Positions 31,905 to 44,440 of a stretch of 64,000 nucleotides of DNA are shown piece after piece (within the stretch, counting starts at the first letter, position 1; every line of letters begins with the position of its first letter). The DNA is from Linnemannia hyalina (lineage: Eukaryota > Mortierellomycota > Mortierellomycetes > Mortierellales > Mortierellaceae): assembly GCA_019671135.1 (NCBI GenBank), contig JAHRHY010000007.1, positions 744,001-808,000 on the forward strand, written 5' to 3'. The notes under the pieces were generated by a model. It was not told where the DNA came from. It saw only the letters and a list, made by a program, of their open reading frames with translations, and ran no database searches. The position numbers and the translations under genes are program-made.

Positions 31905-34900
31905 TTAACTGGTCGCTCTCCGGAAGGGTGGAGAACTCGGCCCTGCGGGTGCTGATCCCCGTGTCGATGTCGATGGACTCACTCCTGCTGGTGAAGTAGA
32001 AGATCCTACTCCTGACGGTTCCCGTAAGCCAGCAAGCTCCTCGATATCCCGTTTGCAGAGAGGACAGTTCCGATGCAGCCGCAGCCACTCGTCGACACAC
32101 TCCTTGTGAAAGTAATGCGTGCACCTCATCTTTCGCAGCTCCTCATCATCCTCATATTCGCACAGACAGATCGCACATACTGCATCCTGCTCGTCCTCCA
32201 ACGTCAAATACTCTACCGCAGAGGAACTGGACGCATGAGGCGATGCTGCATCCTGTGGTTTGCCTGCCGCTCCCGAGCTCGAACCCTTCTTGCCTTTGCG
32301 GAAAAAGCCGAACAGTCCTCCCTTCTGCCTTCGAAGAGCTTCTTCAGCCGCAGATGAGGACGACATTGGGTCGGCCACAATCTCTGCGCTTTGTCCTCCA
32401 GGATGACTACTCGATGCTGCTCCTGCTCCTGTTCCTGTACTAGTTCCAGTTCCAGTACCAGTACCAGTACCAGCTCCAGCTCGCTCGCTCATATTAATCG
32501 CACTCTCGCTTTGCCTCTGATTTGCCTCCGCACCGCCAGAGCCTCGTGCTGTAGCCGGCGTCCTGTACTTTACAATCGGGATAGAGGCTATCATCTCGTC
32601 TGTTGCTCCTTTGATTCCGACAACAGGTCCAAGGTTGAAGTACCGCATCACTCGGAGAACCAGAGGAAGACACAGGATAACCGTCAAGCAGAGAATCACT
32701 GGAATAAGGATGACAATATAGCCCAAAACAACATAGACGACCGTAAGGTAAAAAACCGCCGGAGCCGCTTCCCGACATGTCGTCCCCGAGAACAAAAAAT
32801 AGTTGGAGAGGAAGAAGAGACACGTTCCTGCGACCTCCATGAACGTCCGCTGTCGCTCCAAATTAATATCCCTAGCCGTCAATGGTGCGCCTTGGACCCG
32901 GGGGTGCAGATGAGAGTATACCGTGAATGGGAATGCCATGGCTGACCGCGCAGCATAAAGTCCAATCAGCACCTTCAGATACGTGAGGTTCAGACTCGCA
33001 CACTGGGCATTACTGTCAACGATCAAGACCGTGGTGGAAGCGACAACCTAAACCGGCGGAAGAGTGACAAAAAAGAAAAAGACAAACGGAGAAAATGTGA
33101 GATGTTTGCTCGATGTTTGTTTGTTTGTTTTGTTTGTTTGTTTGTTTGTTTTGTTTGTTGATAGAGATGTCGTCGCCATACTTCGCAATGAGTCCATGTC
33201 CTTGGGTAATGTGTGTGTTTGTGGATAAATCGTCACCACTGGCTAGTTTGGTTTAGCCAGTCAGTGCGGTTGTTGTGTCCTAACGACAACCCCTTCCAGT
33301 GTCTCTTGTACCCCTCTTCGTCATTAGAGGGTCATCCGTTACGTTTGCGTAGGTGAGTTCCAGTGACCACCTGTACCGAAAGGCACGGTGGCCTACCTTT
33401 GTCCCTATTCGCTGGTGTTGTTGTTTGTCGACTGTTATCGCCATTGCTTCCAACAATGCTCCGCTTTCAATCTCGCACTGCAGCCGACAGTCTTTGTAGT
33501 CGTTGCTATTGTTGTAGGTTGTTATCGGTGGGTAGTAAGGTGATATGAATGAGACGGCGTTGGAAAATTAGGGCGTGTAAAAAGAAGAAAAAGAAGTGCG
33601 GCGACGATGGTCGGTGACCCACCAACGATATTCCTAAACGCTATACTCAAATAACCATCCCAGTTTTGACTGACCATAGCCCATGGGGCGCCCACAATCC
33701 AATCGATCCCATGTCCTGAGGTATTTTTGCCATTTCAACCAATCGTTCTATGAAGCACCTTGTTGTCGCTGCAGCTGTCTTAGTCTGTCGCTTACCTTTG
33801 CAAGGGTCATGGCGCCATTGAGGCACAGGATGATACGAGAGTTCCTTGGTAAGGTGTCCCAGCGGTCTGAGAAGCGGGCCATCAAGTTCCTTCGGACTTG
33901 ACGTCCAGCGGGGTTGCCGCCTGCAGAGTCGATAGCGAGGTCCATCACCGAGCGAGGACGGGATAATGTTCCATCTGCAGGTGGGGACAAGGCCGCCTCT
34001 TGGTCCCTGTCCCTATCTATGCTCATGCTCATGTCTACGCCTGTGTGATTTCTGTCTGATGTGCTGCTGTTGTCGTTGCTATTATTGTCATTGATGTTGT
34101 TATTGTTGGTGGTTAAAGAGTCGAGGGCGACATCGATAGAAAGGGGGTGTGTCTGATGTGTTGAGGTCGACGGTGATGTCGATGTGGGGTTGGACATGGC
34201 CAAGACCGTAGAGTCGAGTTGTTGTCGATGTTGGTGTTGTTGGTGGTGGTGGTATTGGCGTTGTTGTAGTTGCTGTGTTGGATCGGAAGATAAAGGATGG
34301 GAGGTTGACGCTAACGAGGGGGAGGAAGGGGAAGAAGAGGGGGGAAAGGAAGAAGAGGAAGAAGAAGAAGAGGAAGCAAAGGAGAAGCGATGAGCGGTTG
34401 GTCCACCTGCTCCACCTCCTGCTGCTGTTACAGAGGAAGAAGGAGGAGAAGAGGCTGGGGCTGAGACCATCGAGGGTAATTCGAGAGGGCGGGAGAGCAT
34501 CAATGGATTGTACGGCGACGAATACAACGGAGGGGATGGAGGATGTTGCTGTTGCAACAGCTGAATTTGCTGTAGCTGTAATTGCTGTTGTCGTTCGACT
34601 GAAAGAGTATCACCATTGGATAGAGAGGATGAAGGAGGAGGGGAAGAGGAGAGAGGGATGATTGGAGGCGGGATATGTTGGGAGTATATGCTGTAGATCG
34701 ATGATCGGGCCGAGTCAATAAGCGAAGGGCTAGAGTAGACAACGGGGTAGGGAACAGCGACGGGTGAATAGTGGCGCGCAGAGGATGAGGAAGGGATGGA
34801 CGGTGACCGAGACCTTGCTCGACGGCCTCTTGAAGATGATGTTGGCGGGGATGGTGCTGTTGTAGAGGAGTCTGCTGTGGATTGACCGGGCAGGTAGATA

Positions 34901-34914
34901 GGAAGCGACTGCAT
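31905..34914 (-). CDS. Multi-pass membrane RING-H2 E3 ubiquitin ligase
   Basis: Exons 34914-33796 and 33047-31905 are both in phase 0, giving 753 aa, with a 748-nt intron. The first 340 residues are low-complexity (Ser, Pro, Gln, Asn). A hydrophobic helix spans the junction (RIILCLNGAMTLAK / VVASTTVLIV), which supports joining the exons. Further membrane segments are VLIGLYAARSAMAF, TCLFFLSNYFLF and a long VVYVVLGYIVILIPVILCL stretch. A Gly/Thr-rich linker precedes a RING-H2 domain at about 660-705: CAICLCEY, CTHYFHKECVDEW, then NCPLCKRDI, with all eight zinc ligands present. By family it transfers ubiquitin from an E2 at a membrane; the substrate is unknown. Many fungi carry similar N-disordered, multi-TM RING proteins, and I cannot assign an orthologue. 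Confidence 0.82.
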
Positions 34915-36096
34915 CGTTGGTTTTGTCTACTGGTGTTGTTGTTGGTGAAGGATGAGGGAGGGTATCGAGAGTATTGGGAGGGTGTGGTAGGGGAAGAGGA
35001 GTGAAGTGAGGTGAAGTGGGTAAGGTCTTTCTTTGCTGTCTTTGTCGGTGGAGGAGGAAGGAGCACAAACTGCGTTACGAGAAAAATATTAGAAAGAAAG
35101 TAATAAAACCAAAAGGGTGAATGAATGAACAATGAAAAGAAAAAGAAAAGAGAATGAGGGAGGAGAGATGGAAGAGGAGAGAGAGAGAGAGGGGAGAGAG
35201 AGGGGAGAGAGAGAGAGAGGAGAGAAATGACAGAGGGACTGAGACAAAGAAAAAAAAAAGTGGTGGCGTGGAAAAGGAAATAAAGAACCCGCCTTCCAAG
35301 AAACAAAGAACATGAACGAGTTACATCGAGATACAGGCACCATGCCATCGATACACGATACCCAAAAAAATAACAACAATGCATATCCCCTTGCCTTCAT
35401 TCACTCTTTGTGGCTATCTTTCCTTTTCTCCTTCTCTTTCTTACCTTCACCCTCTCAATCTCCCCTCGCCTAGAGGAGATCCTCCTCAACAACAAATCAT
35501 GCATCTTTGTCCGCCTCTCTCTTCCACTCGTGCCATGTCTGCGTTGCTAACTCGCTTTCTTTTAGCCTGGGCCAGCACTGGCACACAACAACAACAAAAA
35601 AAAGAAAGAACGCCAGGGTCCATATGAAGCGCATCATCACGCAAGGTTCAAAAATACATCAAGAGCGTCGACTTTCACTCCCAACTTTGTTTATCTCCTC
35701 CGCTCGCTCCGCACCCTACATCCCATCCGCATGCCCATCGTTTTAAAATAAAGGGGTGGAGACTGGAAAGACAACAAACAGGCAAGCCAAGGGTCGAAAA
35801 TGAAAGTGAAAGTAGAAACCAACATAAGATTGAGAGTCTGAGAGCGAAACACAAAATCACAAAAACACGAGCACTAGCTTTTTGATGAAAAAAGCGTGCC
35901 ATTCGAGATTTAGATATTCGTTTTGCTATTTTTTTTCCTTCGTCTATCTTTTCTTCTTGCGCTTAATGCGGCGAGAGAAGTAGAAAAAAAGGGTGAAATG
36001 AATCGGTAATAAAAGAATACTACGAAGGATAATAAAAGGGGAAACTACGTACAGGGAGAGGAAAGGGAAGGAATGGAAGAGGCGAGAGGGAGATAT
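34915..36096. other. Intergenic 1.2 kb
   Basis: The 5' flank of the RING gene and the 3' flank of BTA1. The block 35140-35270 is almost pure GA on the plus strand (CT in the RING leader). No gene seen. Confidence 0.55.
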
Positions 36097-39000
36097 CTAC
36101 TTCTTGATGGCCTTGTAGCAGGACGCATACATGTTGACGCGATCGATAGAGACACCGCTACCAGGGACGCGAACGCCGACAGGCTGGACATCAAAGCCAT
36201 ACTTCTCAAACAACGCATTGTACCAGGGCTTGCGGCCTGCACTCCTCCAGAGGACCATACCGCCCGAGCGAATCGCCCTCGAGACCTCCTTAATCTCCTC
36301 GTCCGCATCCTTGGGGTCGAACCAATCCATATGGTCCATCAGCACGGCTTTGGTCAGCTCTCCGTCCTGAAGCGATCTGAGGACCTCGATAATCGACTTT
36401 GTGTGCAACAACATCGCATCGGTCGACTTTTGAGTCTTGAGCGACTGGAACCCTTCCTCAGACAGATACGACGGGCACGACTCGCGCGTGTACTTGCGGT
36501 TGACGACCAGGTTATAGAAGTACTGGTCGTTCTTGAACAGCGATCGGGTCATGACCGAGTCCAGGGTGTCGTAGATGTACTGGACCGCATTGCCCTCGTC
36601 CAAGATCAGCTTCATCTGGTTGATCGGCACTCCGAGGGCGTTCCAGAGGAAGGCCGGGTGGGAGAGCACCCACTGGACAAGCCATTCAGGCAGAGTAGAC
36701 GGCTTAACCACGTTCTCCCAGAGCTGCTCCTGGACTTGGATATCCTCCGTCGTCGAAATCTCCTCCGCGGTCTTGGTCAGACCCTTAATCCTCAACAGCC
36801 ATTTGAACAGTCTCAATGCCAGACCCGAATATCCAGTCTCGTAGAAGCAATCGTCAAACGTGTTCCTGTTCTTGAACCAGAACTGAAGCGCGGTTGATGA
36901 GAGCGATGGCGAGAGCTGGTCAATCAAAATCCGGCGGAAATCCTGATGACGACCCTCTCCAAACATCTGCCAGAACTCGGAGTAGTTCAGGTTGTTGATA
37001 CCGGCCAGCTTGAGCTCGAGAAGGTGGTTCTGGCATGGGTTCATGTCGACACAGTGGATCCGGCTGGGCTGACCCTTGAGGGCATACTCGAGCGCATTGT
37101 CTCCAGCAGACGTGATTACAAACATGACATCGTCCTTTTGGATGTTCAACACCTCGAGGTCAATACGGGGATCCTCCCAGGTGAAGGCATAGATGTAGGA
37201 CCGAAACTGGGTGTGACAGGGCAGAGTAGGGTTGTAAGGGAGACGCCATTGGCTGAGCTTACGGCCGAAACGGGCTTCGACCTGCTTGTCGATCATGGCG
37301 CGGGTTGAGGCAGATTGGTTGGCACCGACCAGAGTACGAGAAGATCCAACGCTGCTGGGGCTGTCGGGTACCTCGGAACCTTGGCTGGAGCCAGAGTCGG
37401 TCGACATGGAACGGGGGCGAAGGTCGTTAATCTGGAGCTGGTGAAGAGTGGGCTCATCAACTGCAAGGCTGTCGGGCAAAACTGAAACAGCGGCCTTGAG
37501 CTGGGCAACGGGACTCCGCTGGAACTCAGAGCGTTTTCGTTGACCGACCCAGACGTAGAACGGGATCTGGACGAGGTAAGGGATGATCATATGGTTGCGT
37601 CCGTTAATGACCTTCTTGACCTCAAACTTGTGCTCGAGGTACTCGCGACGGGACGAATGGAGGTAGACATGGTCAAACGAGAACCAGATAGTCCAGAAGT
37701 TGCGGGTGAACCAGCTGCACTGATAGTTCTCTACGCCGTGGGTATCCGTCGTGATGATGTTGTTGGAGGCGTAAAAGTCCGAGACACCGAGGATACCGTG
37801 CTTGGGCTCGAGCAGTTCGTAGATGCGGTCGACGACAGCGTAGTAGCTGTCCATCATCGAGAGCGAGTAGGACATGGTGATGACATCGAACTTGCCGTCG
37901 GGGTTGTCGATTCCAGGGAAGCTGCCGTTGAGAGCATCCTCGCAGAGAACAACAACATTGGACCATCCAAGAGTCTGGAAACGCTCACGAGCAACACGGC
38001 ATAGCGAGGGGCAAAGATCGACTAGATAGACACGCTCGAACTTGCTGATGGGGAAGTAACTGTTCATCTGCTCAATGTTCCATCCTAAAGTTAAGAAGGT
38101 AGAGCATTGAAGAAGGAGTGTTAACATTTGCATGGTATGGTGGGGTAAAGCAAGGTGATGAGATGAGGCCAACGTGATCTGATGAGCTTACCAGTTCCGC
38201 CACCAAGATCGACCCAGATGGGAGCCTTGTCGGTTCCCGAGACCTTGAGTTGTTCCTTCAGTTGAGCGGCGACGAGAGCGAGCCCTGTGTGACGGCCACG
38301 GAGAAGAGCGCTGCGGGTATCATCAAAGACTAAGAAACACAAAGAAAGGGGGGTGAGAGTTCAGGCGTGGGAGAGTTGAAAGAAAGCATTGGTCAGATTT
38401 ATGTGGTCAGAAAAGTAAATAAATAAACATGCATACATCTCACCCACTGTCATCATAAAGGGTTGTTGATAATGTGAATGGTTTCTTCCTCTTATCGCTC
38501 CCACACTCTAGCCCGTTTTCACTTCATTCCACTCACACACCCCAACAACACCCGTCCACCCATTCTTTTGCTCTCACTTGTTCGCGTATTGGCAAGTGCC
38601 CCTCCTTGCCTCCTCCGTGAATATTATCACCGTCGATGTGTTCGTTTGCCATCCTGACCACAGAATCTCGAACATGTTTGAATTCCTAACAAAATAGGCC
38701 AACTAAGGAGTGAGCACAAGCCAACAGACAGCAAGGTTGCCTCTCCCGCTTGCTTACTTGTTTGCTTCCATTAAGTTTACTCTAGAAAAGAACCTCCTGC
38801 TCCCCCATCCATCCCCTCTACTTCCCCCGCGCAATGTTTCTCCTATTTTTTTTTCTCTCTCTCTCACTGTTTTTCTAGCCCCCTTCTTCACCCTTTTCTC
38901 TGCAATGGTGCAGGAACCTATTTTGTATTGCTTGACCTCCTTGACCCTTTCTTCTCCTGGTTTGTGCCTGTTAGTTGGGATCGCACACCATTTTAAAGTG

Positions 39001-39679
39001 GACTGACATCCCCTTTCTCTTAACAATCGCCTCACCTTGTTTCTTTGGCCTCATCTCTTCCTTCAAGGAATAAAACACTCTGGGAAGCTACCTCTCTTAA
39101 GGTTGCCTCCATTTTTTACTTTGTCACTCCTTTGAAAGGTCGTAATACCAAAACTTAATCATCGAAAGACCTGAGCGGCATTGGATAAAAGAGTGGGATT
39201 GGTCGAATGGGAAAGGGGAAGAGATGACGACCCCACGAACAAGAGAAAGAGTGGAAGAAACTCAAGAACAACGGGATAAAAGATAAAATGAAGACTGACA
39301 GACACTTTCGTGAGGGGATGGAAGGAATGAAAGAGTAAAAGGAGTGAGTAGATATTAGAAAAAACTTACTTTCTGCTTGGTCCTTGTAGAAGGCCTCCAA
39401 ACGACTCTGGGGTGTTGAGACATCGCCCTTCTTGCTCAAGGGCTTGAGAAAGCAGGAGTAAATGAACTTGAGTGGGGTCTTGATCTGGTCGAACATGGCG
39501 ATCAAGAGCAGGACAAAGGCTGCGGCGGCGCCTAGGAAAGCCAACTGAGAGGTCACGGCCATTTCCTGAGCCTTTTGAAAGTTCTCGGTCGTGTTCAGAA
39601 GATAGAGCGCCACCGAGGTTGAGGCCACCATCAGGGCAATCATCGAACCTGAAGCTGGCAGTTTGGCCGAGCTGTGCAT
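36097..39679 (-). CDS. BTA1: Betaine lipid (DGTS) synthase
   Basis: Exons are 39679-39370, 38329-38192 and 38084-36097, in phase, giving 811 aa; intron 1 is 1,040 nt. It builds diacylglyceryl-trimethylhomoserine, a phosphorus-free membrane lipid. The N-terminus has two hydrophobic segments (MIALMVASTSVALYLL, AFLGAAAAFVLLLIAMF) that should anchor it in the ER. The methyltransferase (BtaB-like) half follows, with its SAM motif VDLGGGTGWNIEQM split by intron 2. The C-terminal half is BtaA-like (aminocarboxypropyl transfer): FAWED-type TWEDPRID, FVITSAGDNALEYAL, HCVDMNPCQNHLLELKLA. BtaB-then-BtaA is the fungal order, opposite to green algae as I recall. In many fungi this enzyme is induced by phosphate shortage; no Pho4-like site could be confirmed here by eye. 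Confidence 0.93.
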
Positions 39680-42600
39680 TTTTGTTTGCTGTGAAAACTG
39701 AGCGGAGGGTTTTGGAAGGGAGAACGGGTTCCAAGGATGACGGTGGTTGGCGAAAATGGGGACTGAAAGCTCTCGGTGACTAATTTGATCTGTGAAAGAA
39801 ATACCTTTGTCAGTACTACATTTCTCTCGGAGAATTGAATTGAAGGGCAGCCATTTGTAAAAATTGTGAAGATGAAAACGGGCCATGCACAGACAATGGT
39901 CGACGACAAATGACGCGCCGGAGTTTGGAAAACCATGGAGAGAGGTAAAAAAAAAAGGGCCATGGAGCAAGATTGGCAGACTTACCAATTGACAAACGGC
40001 GAGAAAGCTGCGTGTTCTTTCGATAAAGATGAGGAGGAAGGATGAAGACAAAACAAAGAGTGGGGAGATCGACAGTGTTGCTATTCTTTAGGGGATAATA
40101 CCTCGAATCAAGAAGGAGAATGAGATATGGGACCTGGGTTGAAAGAGGAGCAGAAGGGTGAGGTAGAAAGAGAAAAGAGGATGGAAGAGTAGAAAGAGAG
40201 GAAGAGAAAGGAAAGAAAGGAAAAGAAAGTGTTTTTTAAAAGTAAAGGAATGTTTTGGAAAGTGGCAGATGAAAGTGACACACAGATAGAATGAGAGAAA
40301 TCGAAAAAAAGGGGAACAGAGATAACAGGGGATGAAGGAAATAAACGTAATGAAGGGAAAAACATAAATGTAAGGGACGAGAAGGGGGAGGAAGTCAAAG
40401 AGAGAAGAGAAGAGAGAAGAGAAGGGGGTTTTGTTGTTGTGTCCATTTCTCCTTTATACAGACTCCATTCGAGGCGCGTTATTATTTTGGTTCCTTTATT
40501 CAAATGTCATTTGCTCCTCTTCATTCTTTGGTATTGAGCGTTCCTATTTCGCGCTTCTACCTCAACCACAAGCAACGCTGTTTTTTACTCCTTTCAACGA
40601 ATCCCTGGGTGGGCCGAACAAAGGGGTGAAAAAAGTAAAGAAGGGGGGATGAAAGGAGGACAAGGAGGAAGGAGGAAAGAGTTCCATCCGCGATTGGATC
40701 TTTTCTTGTTCCATGTTTTTCTTCTACTCGCCTTTTCACTCTTCCCATGCACTCCTATTGACACTTACTGTTTTAATCATGACCACACCGAAAAATTGCA
40801 ATACAAGGACCTCTCTCGCCGAACAACAAACTGGTGGTTTCCCAAGTAGTGTATGTCTCTGCCTACATTTTTACTCCCTCTTTTCTTGTGCGCTTCTTTC
40901 TACTTCAGCAACAACGCAGTTCAAACAAGCGCATCCAAGGATTAAGGCTAGCAAAAAAAGTGGTGGGGAGGACAAAAAAAGAGGTACGAAGGGTTTGTCG
41001 ACGAAAGGTATGCACAAAGCCTTGTCCAATATGCGCGCGCTACTTTTTGAATCGATAAATGGTTATTTTTTGTCATGTCTGACCTTCTCTCTTGGCCACT
41101 TTCAATCAAACAAGCCATTGGCAAGCTTGACCGATCGTATATACTTTCTGACAACCCCGACTATCACGAGCTACCCTACCGCAAAGAGAACACTTCCTTG
41201 GATTGATAAAGAGAAAGAGACAAGATAGCCAACCAACAATAGTATCTGAAAGGGGGAGAGGAGAGGAGCATGAGGGAATGATGGTGTATTACTCGAACGC
41301 GATTTGTTGTTTTTTGAGTTCCCTCTTCTCTTGTGTATGTAGTATGACTGGACTAAAGGATGATAAAAAGCAGTTACTTATTCTCCTACTCTCGCCTCCT
41401 CCTTGTCTTCTTCATCCCCAGCAACTTCCTCCTGTCAAGTTTTTCCAAGCACAAGCAACAATCGAGCGTGTTGACTGGCTGGAAAAAATCGCAGAGACCA
41501 CAAGGAGAGAGAGCCAGAGAAAAGAAGGAAAGTCGTTGGCTTCTGAGCAGATGATCGCCGTTCTTCAACCTTTGTCCCTTATCCAGGCAAGAGGGTCATG
41601 AAAAAGCATGAATCAAAACAAAAGAATAGTGGGCGACCGTCGTTTCTTGAGAAAAACGTGCAGCGGTTTGTTGTTGTCATGGACACACTAAAAACAATAA
41701 GAGTAAATTTATTCTTTGTTCATGTTGATGCACCTTCCTTTTCTCATCGAACAACCGCGGCTCGTGCCCCTGTATCAAATCTGAATTGGGCCAAAGGGAT
41801 GGTTCAACAAATGGGGAAAAAAAGGATAAGGGAGAAGGAGAATGGATAGGGATGGGCCGGAGGGATAAGAAGAACAACATTATAGGAAGATAGAACTCTA
41901 GCAGCAATTGGGCGTGTGTGAATTGAGTGCTGCGATTGCTCAACTTCTGCACCTACGTCGTGCGGCACAGACGCCTCGATGGAGAAGGAATGCTTAAATT
42001 GCTCGCGCTCATTGGCCCAAACTAAGAGACAGAAAAATTTATTATTCTCCGCCCTTCTTGAGTGATCTAGGGGTGGGCGTGGGCCCTGGACTGGCCATTA
42101 TTATTTTACTCATGGGTTATTTGACAGACTACGCGTTCGACATCATCTTGCTTTGACCTTGTCCTGGTCCTTTTTGCCTTCTATACTCCTGTGTTCTCCA
42201 TTGCATGCCATTTTTTGCTTGCTTAGATGTTATGCATCAGTCTGTGTGTGAACGTGTTTTGTTTTCGTCCTCTTTTGTTTTGTTATTGACCAACATCACA
42301 TAACATGATACTATTCACACTCATATCCGGCTCTAATCGCCATGTGCGCCTCAAGAAAAAAGAGCGGTATTTTGAGATTCCACCATGACCACGTCGAAAA
42401 CAAAACAAAGCTAGGCCTTTCCCTAGATGACCGAGCAATAGAACGTCGTTTAACTCTAATAGCAAAAAACAACAACTAAGACTGAACCCTCCTGCATAAC
42501 TTCGATGCAGGTGAAACGTGCAAAGGTCAATGGCTAGACGTCTATCTCCCTTTTTTGGGTCCGTTTTTTCTTCTTTTGGTTCCTTTATTGTCTCTCTCCT

Positions 42601-44010
42601 ACTCGCACACAGACTGTCTGTGTGTCACTCTCTCCCCTTCTTTCTCTTCCTCTCTCTCCCCCTTTCACTGTCGCTTTGTTTGTCTGTCTCCTCATGTTGA
42701 CGCATGGACAAAAACAGGGGATGAGAGAGGAGAGAGGATCAACAACAAAGGAGAGAGAAGGGATAGCAGCTACTTCTTTGTCATCAAAACAGGAGTCAAC
42801 CACACATAGACATCTCTCTCTGTTTCATTGACCTTTGTCTCTGTATCTCTTTACCTCGCCTTCGTTTGCATTGCAAATAAATACTTATAAATTTCGCGTT
42901 TCCGTTCATGTGCCACTTTAGCCGTCTTTCCTCTGCTGTCTCTCTCTCTGAAATGACGACAACACAAACAATAAAGAATATGAAGGGATCATAAATGAAA
43001 AGAGAAAATAAAAAGATCGACGGTCCATAGACCATTCCATCTGTGATACGCTATATATGTCTTTGCGATAAGGCATCTCTCCGTGCATCTTCTCTACAAC
43101 CGTGCCTCGGGTAAAATTCAAAATATAAAAGGCTTTTGTTTTGCATAAAAAAGAAGGAGTCTCCCTTTACCTATTTACCACATAGGCACTGCTATCATAG
43201 GAGGGTTTTTGGGGGCGGATGCCGGAGGGCCAAGCACCATGGCGCGCTTTTAGATGCGTACGATTTTTTACATTCTTGGGATTTTTTTTTTTTTGGATAC
43301 GCGATTTTATTTCTCTACAACAGCTCGTGCTGGTAATCCAAAAATAAAGGACTATTAATATGGACCCCATCCCAGTTTGCCATCCCCTAGTCACAGTCCG
43401 GCTCTGTTAACACTGGCTCTGCGCAACAACCGCTGTCGCTCTTCATGACAGAAACGAAAGAAAATACCAAGGCTATCTATCTAGTTATTACTCTCAACTA
43501 AAACACATCCATCTGAACAACCAGGAGATAGTCAAAGTACTTTGTTTTTCAAGTGGGCGACGCCTTTTTGTTTTTCACACACAATTTTATTTCTCTAACA
43601 AACATCATAGAGAAGTTATTTGGAAGTAAAAGGGGACTACAGACCAAACTCTTCAGTGCACCATCCACCAGTCGCAGTCCGGTCCAGAACCTGGCTCTGC
43701 GCAACAATTGTCGCTGCTCTTCACAGCTTAAACGGAAGAAAATAAAACTAGATACGAATGAAGGGGATTCTCCCCATCCTCTCCATCATTGACAACCTCC
43801 TCCTTCCTAACAAACTCTCCAGCAACCGCTCGTCAGCAGCGCGTGGGTCCTTGGTCGCTCCAGGGCACCTTCCTTCATCATGTCTTTTAGGCGGACCTTT
43901 CTTAGGGGGGAAGATATTAAGGGGCGTTATATAACGTGACAGACGCCACCAATTTCTTAGTGAAGTTTGTAAAGAACATTGTGCTATTATTTTCACAGTA
44001 CATCTGAAAA
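39680..44010. other. Gene-poor 4.3-kb region upstream of tRNA-Gly
   Basis: The BTA1 leader is CT-rich on the coding strand (40100-40430). The rest is AT-rich and low-complexity with short random ORFs, none protein-like. Near its end are two diverged copies of a sequence of about 150-180 bp (43301-43465 and 43580-43745). Confidence 0.55.
43301..43745. repeat. Two diverged direct repeats upstream of tRNA-Gly
   Basis: Copy A is about 43301-43465 and copy B about 43580-43745. Shared blocks in the same order are attttatttctcta, then agtc(a/g)cagtccgg, then ctggctctgcgcaacaa, then cgctcttca(tg/ca) and gaaagaaaat / ggaagaaaat. The spacing is about 277 bp. It may be a remnant of a small mobile element; no terminal repeats or ORF were found. 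Confidence 0.55.
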
Positions 44011-44081
44011 GCGTGGTTGGTTTAGTGGTATAATTACCGCCTGCCACGCGGTAGACCCGGGTTCGATTCCCGGACCACGCA
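44011..44081 (+). tRNA. tRNA-Gly(GCC): tRNA-Gly (anticodon GCC)
   Basis: A 71-nt gene. The acceptor stem GCGTGGT (44011-44017) pairs with ACCACGC (44074-44080), with discriminator A at 44081. The D arm has GGTTTAGTGGT, the anticodon loop CTGCCAC (44041-44047) carries GCC, and the T arm has CCCGGGTTCGATTCCCGG. There is no intron. The internal A and B boxes are intact, and a T-rich run follows for Pol III termination. Confidence 0.97.
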
Positions 44082-44440
44082 ATATTATTTTGCAACTGTA
44101 TGTGCCCTCTTTTTTGCGAACCCTTCTTTGCGGTTGTGGCAAGATGTCCATCTGCTTTTGAGTGTACCTCCTGACGGCATCCCTGATTTTTTTCTTTGCC
44201 CCTGTTCTTGTTCTTGCTTCTTCTTTTACTTCCTTCCCTCACCCTTCCTCCTTCCTTCACTCACACGCAATCCTATCAGTCCCCTCTCTCTATAGACAGT
44301 ATACCCCAATTGACAAACGACCGCACAGGAGGAGAAAAAAACCAACGAATACTACGTATAGCCGATTCGAGAACAGAGACTGGCAGCTGCAGATACATAC
44401 CTAGAGTAGACCCCGACCCTATCCCACAGGACACTCCATC
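44082..44440. other. 5' flank of the four-helix membrane protein gene
   Basis: A 359-bp, CT-rich leader (44180-44300), including the tRNA terminator region. Nothing else is seen. Confidence 0.5.

Noticed and set aside
43748..44260. 170-aa minus-strand ORF spanning the tRNA
   Set aside because: It reads through the tRNA-Gly gene on the opposite strand and has no family resemblance.
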